DNA of 64,000 nt from Diadema setosum (lineage: Eukaryota; Echinodermata; Echinoidea; Diadematoida; Diadematidae). The stretch is from contig NC_092705.1 of NCBI RefSeq assembly GCF_964275005.1, forward strand, positions 12,463,912-12,527,911, written 5' to 3'. Numbering within the stretch: the stretch's first letter is position 1; every line of letters starts with the position of its first letter. The translations under genes were made by a program, and so were the position numbers. This document shows, piece after piece, positions 1 to 12,300 of this stretch. Under the pieces are notes generated by a model. The model saw only the letters and a program-made list of their open reading frames with translations. It did not search any database and was not told where the DNA came from.

Positions 1-252
1 CACTTTGTTTTCTTGTGTTTTGTTTGTTTATTCTGTTTCTCTGTTATCACTTGTATTGTTTTGCAAATGCCGAATAAATAATAATAATAATAATAATAAT
101 AATATGTGTCTGTCTGTTTCTCTCTCTATGGTATACTGGTTGAAATTATACTATAAAACCTTGCTTTATATGGTGGTTATGAACACATGCAACTGTCTCT
201 TCAAAATATCCAGAAATAGAATGAGAAAGAAGTGTGCTCTCTGGTGACTTAC
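1..252. repeat. ICE1 intron end with (TAA)n microsatellite
   Basis: This is intron sequence downstream of ICE1 exon 17. A run of about nine TAA units sits at 75-103. No exon is visible. Confidence 0.7.
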
Positions 253-373
253 TGTGTTTGATGCTGGAACTCTTGTCTCGTATCAGGCCAATCAGCCACA
301 TGATGTGAGACTGTTGCCACTCCTCTGACAGTAGGGGGCGCCATTTACACAGATGGGAGAAGCAATTGGACAT
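253..373 (-). CDS. ICE1: ICE1 exon 17 (last one in window)
   Basis: It encodes MSNCFSHLCKWRPLLSEEWQ then QSHIMWLIGLIRDKSSSIKH, ending in phase 1 at A|GTAAGT. The internal Met is not a start; the acceptor is gtggtacaaag. The following exons lie left of position 1. Confidence 0.83.
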
Positions 374-3300
374 CTTTGTACCACATCACAATGAAAACAA
401 GACAATGCAAAACTTCATGATTAATGAGAATTAAAAAAAACAAAACAAAACAAAACAGAAAAATAAACAACTGTGTAAAGAGTACAATTCCTTCGAAGAT
501 ACTTTGATAATTGATTTGAAATGCAAAAATGGTACGTAGTACTCTAGAGAGCAGAAGGCATATATTCTTTTCTCAAGTAACACTATTTTTGAGAGTTTTA
601 ACCACTGCTCTGAGAGATACAACAGACATTTAATCACTGGTGCTCATCCATAGTCCTCAAATCTGTGATTTCTTAGGGTACAACAATGTATTTACTTATG
701 ATGTACTGCATCGACCATTACTTTGTCAGGGACTTCGGACATTCATGTACGTATGGTGTATTCTGTGCCAATTTGCACTCAAAGCACACAAAGGGTTAAA
801 ACTACAGAAATCATCACATTACATGTAAGTCACAGTCTTTGGGTTTTGTAGAAAAATTGAATAGGATTGACTGAGAGTTTTTCTGTCACTGCTGTATTTC
901 CAACAGATTTCTATGCAATGAAAGCACCTTCCATGCTAATTCCTCTCATTATCATATTTGTGACAGTTTGGTGACACTTACAAAATAATTGATTTTTTCT
1001 ATCTTGTGATACTGCAAATAATTTGATGTAATCGTGAATATCAAATACATGCATGAACAGTGATATCATATGACAATCCATGCCATGCTGATGGAAAATG
1101 TTGCATCTACCTGAATTTTTCTTGCAATCTCAGCAGGTAAGTACGATGACTGACAGAAGTAATTAACTAACCGCACACAAGCTTGCCATGTCATGTGTAC
1201 TGTAGTTGTTTAAATTCATTTGGAATATTTAGTTTGCTTTATGAAAGAATGAGATCAACTTTCAGTGCTTGGAGTACACTTCACATTTGCCCACAATAGA
1301 CTGCATCCGATTAATCGGACATTGTGCATTTATGCCAGCATTCCTTCTCACAATCTGGCCAAATATCAGTTACAAAACAGTCCTAACTGACCCTCCTAGC
1401 AACATCCTTCAGAAATGCAACTGGATTTGAATATGACTAGGCAACCATCAGCAGTGAGAGATTTAAGATGTTGCGGTAAGTCTCACCTTCTCAGCAGTGT
1501 ACTGCTCATGTCTGTCTCTGCTTGATGTAGCATCATGGAGCTGGTGCATGATCACTGCCTCCATCGTGGCAGTCACAGGATGCGCAGCTCCATCCTGTTT
1601 GGTCAGAGAGGCAAAAAGTGATATCAGTCTCCTTCATGCTACCCACAGCACAATGACAATGTGTGAAATGATTGTAAGAATGATGCTAAGGATGGAGATG
1701 TACACAGAGAGTGTAAACTGCAATAGGTAAAACATTCATTGTGCTATCAAGGATGGTACCTCTAAAAAAAGATGATGACTGTTGCAATAATGACGATGTT
1801 ACAGTTTCCAAAATGAATACAAACAAACAAACAAACACACCCAAGTCAAATAGAATGTGTCATCGTAAGTCTCAAAGAATGACATTTGTGTATATTTGAA
1901 AATATAGACCAGATACATATTTATAAAGATACATTATATATATATATTTTTTTTGTGTGTGTGTGTGTGTGCGTGTGTGTGGCAGGAACTGGCACATATG
2001 AATGCCAAGGGCACATATAAAATCCTTTACCCAATTGTCTACAGCACTGATCAAATGTCAAACTGAGTATTAAAATCTTCTGCAGGGAGACCTACTTCTG
2101 CATTAACACACATTCCTGCTTGGAATGCAAAACTGACCCCGACCCAGTGAGGAGGGGTAAACCTAGCATAGAGACGAGGACCACAGATTGATGTCAGAAA
2201 AGAAAAAAAATTAGTGCCCCGTGCAATGTGTACAATACATACGTGTACAAATCATAATCCCCTGAATGACCCAATGGCCACAAAACAGTGCACTCCCATT
2301 ATAATGAAATGAACACAGTTATAACAAAATTCTCATTACAACGAAGTAAAAATTCAAACCCAAAAATTATCATTTATATACTTTACTGTTCAGCTTTTAC
2401 AAAATGTCAATATCAATGGAAAAAAAAAATCTGCCGATCCTAAGGACTTATTTATAATGGGAGACGCCTGTATCTGGTATTCACTTCTTTAACCCGTTGA
2501 GGACGGACTGACTTTGCTACAACATGCATTTCCCATGGACACCTGCCCGAGTATACTCGGGACTTGTCCTCAATGGGTTAGACAAACAAACAGACACACA
2601 AAGTAGTCAAAACAGATCTCCCACCTTTCTTCGCATCAAAGTTGGCCAGACAGCAGCCATGGCCAGGAGGAGATCCAGTAGGTGGGGAATACCCTCACGG
2701 ATGATGTCATAGCAAAGGATCCGCCCTCTCGCAAGCCAGCCTGACCGCGCATGCACAGAATAAAGATCATACAGAAAGACAAAAATGTGAAATGGGACGC
2801 TTATTAATCAGTACAGTCTTTCAGATACCTTAAAAGTTACACATAACCATTTTGACAATGGTTACATGTCAATTCTTCAAGAAGTAATCTTGGTATACAG
2901 ACTGGACTACATTCTTGTATATTATTCATTTGGATTCTCCTGTCAATGCGACACATGAGTAGGTACAGAGGTCACCTGCTGAGGTGGGTTCTCACGTGAG
3001 CAATTTGTAATACACACTACTGGCCATAGATGCTGCAACTACCAAGAAAAGGAATCCATGTTTGCACAAGTAGCACTCTGTTTCCTCCTCTCCTTTGCCG
3101 GAAAGGCAGCAATTCTGATTACTTCCAAGGCCTTTCTGCCCCATGTACTCAGGTACCTCATCAGTTAGTCGAATCAAACAGCGTCCAATCTTTTTTTTTT
3201 TTTACCTGATTCTCTGCAGATGGCCGCAAACAGTCTTGATTGGGTCAGTTTTGTGGTCTTAGATGCGAGTCCCTCCACAGCAATCCTCCGGCCAAGCTCA

Positions 3301-6300
3301 CCCAAGATATGCTGGATCAAACACCTCTGCAGGATGAACACAACAGGATGCCAAAATTACAATTGCAATTGAAGGTCAAGCATGTCACATAATAAACCTA
3401 AAACTATGCTGAAACTGCTCCATGTTATAGTGTCTATTGGGCTGTATCATGGCACAATTTTGATGACAATGCATTTGTGTACACTAAAAAAAATATCATC
3501 CACCTATATACAGCCATTACAATCCTTTAACCCTAAAAAGACTGGGGGGGGGGGGCCTAAAAGGCCCCCCCCCTCGACATTTCGCGCGATTACTCTGCAA
3601 CATGCAATGCTCTCTCCGCGATGCTCTATGACTTTTCTCTTTCGAGTTTCCCGCACATTTTGACGCCAAATTTGTGACGCCCGGGGGTACGGTTCTGAAG
3701 TTACATAACTTTTTGTACATGCACGTGAGACCGAAAATGGCTCAAAAATGTGATTTTGTGTACAAAGTCAACGCAAATTGAGTTTTTTCACATGGTTCAT
3801 ATAAATATGCGTATTTTTACTCTCAATGGCTAAAATTAATTTGTTTTAGTAGTATTTTGCTTCAAAAAGTGTCTGCCATAAATTTTGTTTAAAAAAACAG
3901 CAAAAACAAAAGGTCGAAAAAACAAAGAAATACATAAGACATTCATAAAACAATAAAATAAATAAGAAATTAATTTTGATACCTAATTTCTTTTCAAGTA
4001 CATTTGCGAAGAATGCCACAAAGAATAATTAGACCAAAAATGAGCACTTCTGGAGCTTTATTTACTGATTTAGATCAAAGAGTCTGATTTCTCGCATAAA
4101 TTAGCATAATTAATCAAAATAAAATAAAAGAAGACTATTTCGGAAAAATTAAATATACGATCTTGTAGATCACATCGTACACTACCATTGTGCAAATTTC
4201 CACGGCGATCGCGCAATCCACAGCTGAGATTTTAAGAAGGGGCCCTTTAGGCCCCCCCAGTCTTTCGAGCTACCAAAATAGCCCAGTCTTTTTAGGGTTA
4301 AACCTGAAACTCTGTCATGGCAAACATCAACACAATAGATGATTAGAAGTTAGTATTAGGTACCAGCTTGTGATTCCATAACTGCAATTTACCAAATTGA
4401 CAAATTTACCGGAAAATACAAGACTTGTAGATAGAGTGGATTGGCAAATAGTTGGAACTTGGCAAAAACATGGACTAAGTATTTTGGTACACTCTCTGGT
4501 CAGATACTTTGTGGATACAAGTCAAGAGGTAATTGCCTTACGCCGCAGTTACAATTTTCACTTGTAAATCTCTCATTACAAGCATACCACACATCAACTC
4601 AGCATACCTACATACATCAATAAACTAAATAGCTCACTAAACTAAATAGAGTCACAATAAACTGAGAAAGTCACAAGAATCATAGGATATCTTGACATCC
4701 TATTCCCTCCTTGCTCAACGTTCCTCTCCAAAATGAGTTCCTCTCAACACACTGTTTCACAAGGAAAATCCTGCACACCCAAAGAGGCCCACTGGAAGCT
4801 ACTCACACTGGAGTTTAGGCGTGTCCACTCGGCCAGCTGCCGGGCTATCTTGTTCTCTTCTGGCGTGACAATCATGGAAATAGTCATACTCTTCAGCTGG
4901 CACTTAGAGTAGATCGCTGAGAACAGGTCCATGCTGTTATCCTGTAGGAACTGGGTTGTGATTGGTGGATATAATTACATTTGTGTTTTTTAATCACGAT
5001 CATAATGAACAGATTATGTCCAAGATAATTATTCAAATAAGAAATGGAAAACTCAAACATTTTCACAAGTAAATCACCACAGGATTTGTAATAAGCATTA
5101 TATAATATGACTTCCTCACCTCTAGAATGCATTCACAGACGGAAACTCCAGAGCCTTCGGCTTTGTGGCTCTTTATCATACTGAGAATGTTCTGAAGCTG
5201 TGGTGCGATCAAGGCCTTTTCGCTGGTCAGTCCTGAATTCAAGGCAAGGGACTGGTCCTGGTCAGCAGCTGAAGTGGAGCCTGGGGTATTGCTGGTCAGG
5301 CAGGACTTTTGATGGTCTTCCTGAATGGTCGTTTCTCCCCCCAATGAACGGTTGTGCAGGGTGGACTGGTCTTGTGTTTCCGCTTCCATGGGCAGGGTGT
5401 GGCATGGGTCTCCACTTACAGTAATAGGTTCCTGGGCCTGCTCCTTAGTTCTGAGGTGGTCCTGGCCCCTAGTTAGGACCTGATCCTGGACGAAAGCTTG
5501 GCCATGGGCAGTTGGCTGAGCAGGAACCTTAAACTCTGGGCTACGGAGATCTTCTGTTGGTGGCCTTGACTACAAAAAAAAAAAAAAAGAAGAGGAGCAA
5601 TTGAGATAAAAAATGAAAATAGTATCATGTGTGCCCCAAAGCTTGTGATAGACCAATCTAAACTGCATGATCAGTAATCAACTAGAAATTGAATTATCCT
5701 CGAGTTCCATAATTGGTAACCGACAATAATGGTAATAAAATAGTTAATTTAACCTTTAACTTTCTCAGAGCCTTTGGCTAACTTGTGAAAAGTTTGGTAA
5801 AGAAGGATCACTAACATGAAACATGAAGGTTCAAACCTTTTAAAGGACAAATTCACCTTCATATACATGTGGATTGCGTGAATTCAGCAATGTGAGGAAA
5901 AAACATCAGTAAAATTTTGAGGAAAATCACACAATCCATTAAAGTTAATGATTTTCTTAAAGCTTCTGCAAAGTCACTGTCGAATGAGAAGACAAGTACA
6001 GTTAATGATGTCACATGCATAGAACAATATAAGGAAAATATACAGAGAATATCACAAAATATCATTTTTTATAAAATACACATTCCCTCGACTTGTCACT
6101 GACACATGTGAGGGATATTATTCACTCTGCCTTCTGAAAGGGGCAAGTCAAGTGCTCTTTCATTACATATTTTCTTACTATTGTTCTCCACATGTGACAT
6201 CACAAGCTGTCTTAGTCTTCCCATCCACCAATAGTAGCAGTGAAACTTTTAAAATTCATAACTTTGAATGGATTGTCCGATTTTCCTCAAACTTTCACTG

Positions 6301-9300
6301 ATGTGTCCTATTAATATTGCTGCATTCTTACAATTGGCATGTTTATGAAGGTGAACTTGTCCTTTAACCTGTGTTGTTACTTTAAATACTATGTACTTAC
6401 TCCTGGGTCATCTGGATGGACCACTTCTCCTTTCATTTCTTGCCACCTCTTTTTGCTGCGCACAAATTTATTCCTGTCATAGCGAGCCATCTGACCCCAG
6501 AGGCTACCGATTTTTGTCACTTTGCGAGCGGCTCCCTCTGGTCTCCTGGACTGGTTCCCACTGTCGGCTTCCCATTCCTTCTTCCCAGTCTCGGCATCGG
6601 TGGTCTCTGGCTTACTTTGACTCAATCCTGCACAGTTGGCCTCTCCATGGGATGACACAGTACTTGCAGCTGGACCGCCCTCTTGGTGGGAACCAGCAGA
6701 ACTGGCATCCCTCTTGGTGAGGTCAGAGGTAATCCCTTCTAACTTCCCCGTTGCTCCAACTGGCCTGATTTCATCACGGTGAGGGATGACTCGGCTGAAG
6801 GCAGTGACCTCCTCGTGGCCATTCACCCTTCTCAAGTGCTCGCTGAAGTCACTTTGAGCCTTAGAGACACTTACTTGTGGTTGGGTCTCCTCAACATGAC
6901 CACTCCCTGAGTCACCAGAAGGCTTATGCTCCTTCTGAACAACACTGACTGCACTTGAGTTCCTGTCATCAGGCAGCTTGACAGAGGATTCTTGAGTCTG
7001 TGACTGTTCTTTGTTATCTGCCCTGACAGGCAGTATGTTGTGATTTGATGCTTGATCATGGCAATCAGACCCTGTATTCCTCTTTGGATTTTCCGAATGC
7101 TCTTGATTTTGACTGGAATCCTCTGGCTTCTTCAAAGCCTCGTCGGCACTGGACCTTCTGGCAATCAGCTTCTTGGAGAAGCTACTGCGAGGATCCTGAG
7201 AAGTGTCCCCACCAGCCAGTGCTGCATTCAGACTCCTCATGGCAGTGCACCTCTCCTGACTCTGGCCTGGACTGCTGTGCTGGGGCCTCACTGTGATGGC
7301 ATCCAATGGAGCGACAGAGTGAAAGTTCCTGGGAGAGGGTAGCTGGGGACTCTTTCCCGTCGCAATGGCTTGGGCTACCTGAACTCCTAGTGGTGGTTGC
7401 TGAACATCTGCGATTGGAGATATTGCAGTAGGAACTGGTATTTCATGCAGTGGTGACACAGCAAAGGGCACTGGAGTTGGGAATAGAGGTGAAATCATTC
7501 TTGGCTGTGCTGGCTCTTCTGGTAGAACCTCTACCACCGCTTGAGGCACGTCAGCATCTCCAACCCCATCATCTGAGATCGGTTCATTCATTGAGAGGCG
7601 TGGAGGACTTGGTGGCAGGGGGGAAACCATCCTGGGCACTGGGAGCATGTCAAAGAAGAACGAGGGCATGATCGGCGACACCCTCTCCACTGGTCTTTCA
7701 GGGGACATTGGGGAAATAGGTCTGGTGTAGGCAAAATTCTGGAAAGGTTCCTGGATGGGTGAGACAGGGCTGTCTCTTTCAGATGATGGCAGAGAGGCAG
7801 TTGAAGATTGTCTCATCCTTGATTCTGACACCAGTCTAGGTGAGGCAGTTGCCATGGCAACTCCACCCCTTAACACCTGTCCTGCGGCTGAACCTCTACT
7901 AGTACCGGGCACATTTATATTAACTGGAACTGCATCCGTGTTGTTGACTGTGTGATGATCCCCTTTCAGTGCTCTTTTAGCAAGCTCATCATCAGCCTTA
8001 CAAGACGATGCTTTGGTCTTTCTCTTCTTTGATTTCTTCTTCTTCTTCTTCACATGTGGACTGTCATTCAAGCTAGCAGGAGGCAGCTTTACCTCTTCTT
8101 TGTGTCCTTCATCCTGTGTGGTGTGCTCAATCCGGACATCATATTGATCATCCATGCATGCAACAAACTCCTCTGTCTCTGATCGCATCAACACTTTCAC
8201 ATCACTCTTTGACGAAGTGTCATTCTCATTTTGTTCTTGTTTCAGTCCATCCTCTGCTGGAGTTTCGGCAGGTACAGATTGCACTTTACTGGGAGCACTC
8301 TGCTTGTCACTTTCATCCTCTCCAGAGCTGTGGCACTCGCTGTGAGATCGCTTCCTAGATGCTAACCTCTTCCTCTGAGAAGGGTCAGCTGCAGAGTCGT
8401 TCCTGCATCTTTCAGAACTTTTACAGTCATCACCGCTACCCTGTTTAGAGACTGAAGAAAGCTCAGCTCCTGGAGCTGGAAAATGAAGTGGGGCACTTGA
8501 GTCCTTCACAGAGCCCATCTTGCGCAAGGCCGATCTGGTCAATCTAGCAGGCGAGGATAGATTCCTTGGCAGTCTATCATTTTTGGTGTCATTTTGCAAT
8601 GAAATGGTACGACAGGGTGCTGGTGATGTAGACATTGGTTCCGTTCTTTTAGGAGTCTTTGAGCATTCCTCATTTTGTACATCTCTTGATGAACTTCGAA
8701 GAAGCATCATCTTCGGCTCTCCACGTAGTGGACATGGCGCTTTTGTCTGTAAAGGTGGACTACTTAAAGAACGCAGTAACTTCCTTGCCTCTTGCCTTGT
8801 GAGTCTCTTTGGACTTGACTGTAATTCTTCCTGTGGAAATGTCTTGCCCTCAACTGCTTCTTTGCCATCTGACATTGTAGAGTTGTTTGCATCCGAAGCA
8901 ATTCCACCATGATGACCAGTAGAATGAGATGGGACATGTTTGGATTTAGATGCTTCATCACCATTAGAAAGCTTTCCTTTCCTCTGTTTCTCATGTTTGC
9001 TATGATTTGGTGGGGTTCCTTGCAAGTGCTTCTGCAATCGAGTCATCCTTCTCGAACTCACACCTCCATTTTCATGTGTGTCAATTGTTCCGTCAGACAC
9101 CTCCTCTACTGATACTCTGTCTGACCCAACTCCATTCGCACCATCTTCAGCATCAGTAAAGACCTGTTCTTTGATGCTATCGTGCCTTGCTGCTGTTGAT
9201 GGATTAAATAGTTTGCTTTCTGTCACAGATTCATCCTTAAATTGATTTGACGTGAAATTCTGTCGGTCACCGTCTTCACTGTCGCTACTCTCACTGATCA

Positions 9301-12300
9301 CTGACTTCCGTTGTGGCAGCCGATTTTTGTCTGTATGGCGCCTCCTACCTCTGCGAATGCCATTATCATCCAAGCTGTCACTGTCTTTCGGATTGTACTC
9401 AGAATGTCTTGATTCTCCATCACTGGATAAATTTAGATCATCATCGAGATTAAACATTGTGCTTTTACAAGCAGCGGCAGCAACTGTTTGTTGGGTTGCA
9501 GCTTGTCCCTTGGCCCTACCACGTGTTTGCATGCCAAACTTCTTGATACCTCTTTCCCGCATGCCCTCCTGTTTTTCTGTCTCTGGCTCATCTTCCGATG
9601 ACGTTAGGGTTTGAACTTGTTGCCTCTGAAGTCTGTGAGAAACAGGAGGCTTTTTATCCTTGATATCAAGGTCACTGTCACTCTTCCCCTCTCTCTCGTT
9701 GACAACCCTCTTTCTCCCTCGGCCTGGTTTCCTTCCCCTTCTGGGGAAGCGAACATCCTCCCCTTGGCTCAGGTCAAGCTTCTTTGAGGCCTTTGATACA
9801 GTCGCCCTGGGTGCTATTCTGGATTCTTCTCTTTGTGGAAGCTTCTTTCCGGATCTCAGCTCTCTGTATGACTCCCTATCTGCAGCAGATGCCTTGAGTT
9901 CGACGCTTTCTGCCACCTGAGTGTTGGAAAGTTGGCCAGTTTTCCTCCGGGGCGATACCCTCAGAGGTGGTGTCCTCTTTGCCTCTTCTCGCGCCCCATG
10001 ACACTTATTGGCAAGCCGAGCATCGATTTTGGCGGCTGTTTCGGTCAGGGCATCATCATCGTCATCCGCAGAACTCTCAGCATTGTCTTTGGGGATCTGG
10101 GAGGGAAAAGAGCAGACAATATTTCAGCAGGTGTCAGAAAAACTTATCATTAATTTTAAGAATGTAGAGAAAAAGATACAGTAACAATGCCTTTTGCACA
10201 TAAAAATACATCACCAATTACTCAAACTGATTCAGTAGAACATGTTTCTTGGATATGATCCGCTACATTTTGAATGTAGTGTACTAAATTTGTTTTGAAA
10301 ATTTATGCTCTGTGTTTGAACTCATAGTTATCCTTCCAATGAAATTTCTAGGCATCATATTTTGCATAGCAACCAAGTTTTTGGAATAGAATTACATCAA
10401 TCTATTGCTGATGGCTCTCACTTCATATTGCCAAAGACTCACATCTTCTGGAGACGGTGGGAGTGGGGAGAGGCAAGCCAAAGACTCCAGGTTCATCTTC
10501 GGCCAGGGCTTCCTCTGCATCGGTGTGGTGTTGCCGGGCGGCTGTGGTGGCGAGGACGATGGGTGGACGGGCTGCGGACCAAGAGAAGGAGGAGGAGGAG
10601 ATGGAGGGGAGGATGGAGCTGCTGAGGGACGGCTCCGGGGGGCGGCTGGGGTGACTCTTGCCCTCCTCTGAGGAGCAGGGGTTTTATCATTAACCCTGCT
10701 TGACTTTCTGCTGTCTCCTAGAGGGGCAGTACAAGAATATAACATCATGAGGCAGCACTAATCATGATGCTGATAACTGCAACAACATGAAGTTCTTGTT
10801 GAGGATCTAATGACTGCAAACCTAGAGGAAAATAACCTAGAGGAAAATAACGCTGGCTAGGATGAATTATGAGTACATACGTGGGTGTATGGTCACATGG
10901 ACACAGCCCTTGTATGTGAAAGTGTCACATATGAAGCTTAAAACAATCTCTTCCTGTCAATGCTGCAAAACAGGTATTAAATTCACGCTGACAAGACACA
11001 CAACTTGGGATCAGTCCAAATCACAAAGTATGAGAAACTTATAGCTACAGATGTTACTCAAAATAGATTAGTTTTTTAAATACCTTCTTCTTCTTCAGCA
11101 GATGAATCTGAATCGTCCATGAACTCCTCTTCTTTCTCGGAGGCAGATGATTGCTGCCGTCTCTGCTTTGGCGGCTTGATACCATGCCGTAGCAACAGGG
11201 TTGTCAGGGAGGATATCCTTGCCTGCACGACAGCATTGGCCAAAAGGTCATGGAAGAAATCAGACTTTCATGACCTTGTCATGGCAAAAGCTATGTTGGA
11301 GGACTTGTGCGAAGTTGCAGCATACAGGTAGAGTAAATGCCAACAGAAAATACCCACTAACCCCCGCCCTTCCCCCCACTCCCCCCCCCCCAAAAAAAAA
11401 AAATAATAATAATAACAATTAAATGCCCACTACAATCCATTTTACTCACTATCTGTGAAATTTGCACAAAAAATTCTTTCAACCTCAGTTGTTCTCAAAT
11501 GAGAGGGAAAAATTTGAACAATCAGGGTCACAGCTTAATTGGATAGCACCATTATTGTGGTAACAAACTACACAGCACATTCAGTTATGAGTTCAATGGT
11601 TATGCCATTAACTTGTTTTAGACTGTTTATATTTTGATAAAGAAAACTGAGTGAAGGAGAAATGATCAGTGATAGTGCAAATTAGCATACGGTGTAAGTT
11701 TGCTGCTTGTATGTGTTACAATGCACATCTTTGTATGTTTGCATGTTTGTGCGTTCAAATTACATGTTTATTCATGCATACAAACGTGTAAATTCTCTCT
11801 GTATAGTAACATTCTTCACCAAAGCACAACATCCACAGAAAAAAAAATATCCAAGTATCAATCTTCAACTAAACATGACTGTGAAATAATAAGGATAAAA
11901 AGTGAATGAACAAGTGTTTCAAGGTTGATATCCTCACCTGAGCTCTCTCAAACTGTAGCTGCAGACTTGACTGTGATCTCTTAGCCATGCTTGCATCTCT
12001 TTTAACCTTTGAATAGCTCTCTGTAAAGAAACATCAAAAGATTGGTAACCCATTTAAAACATTACCCTGTTAAAAAAAGGGCTTAAATCTTGTTATAAAT
12101 CTTGTTACAACATACCATGCAGTAATCACATCTAATTTTTCCCCTTTTATCATGACTACAATGTCGTCATTTCATAACAGAAATGCACTTCAAGAACTTA
12201 TAACTTCATAATTCTTTTCGCAATGTGTGACAATCGCTGAGAAAATTTACAAAACTATGGTACATGTACTTCGGAGATAGAGATAATGCTCCATGTTTTT

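Noticed and set aside
3382..3720. Overlapping plus and minus open frames around the G/C run
   Set aside because: They lie in the end of a MITE and owe their length to homopolymers; no protein resemblance.
6391..9920. Many plus-strand frames opposite the large ICE1 exon
   Set aside because: They are shadows of the GC-richer coding exon on the other strand; the minus frame is continuous and spliced in phase.
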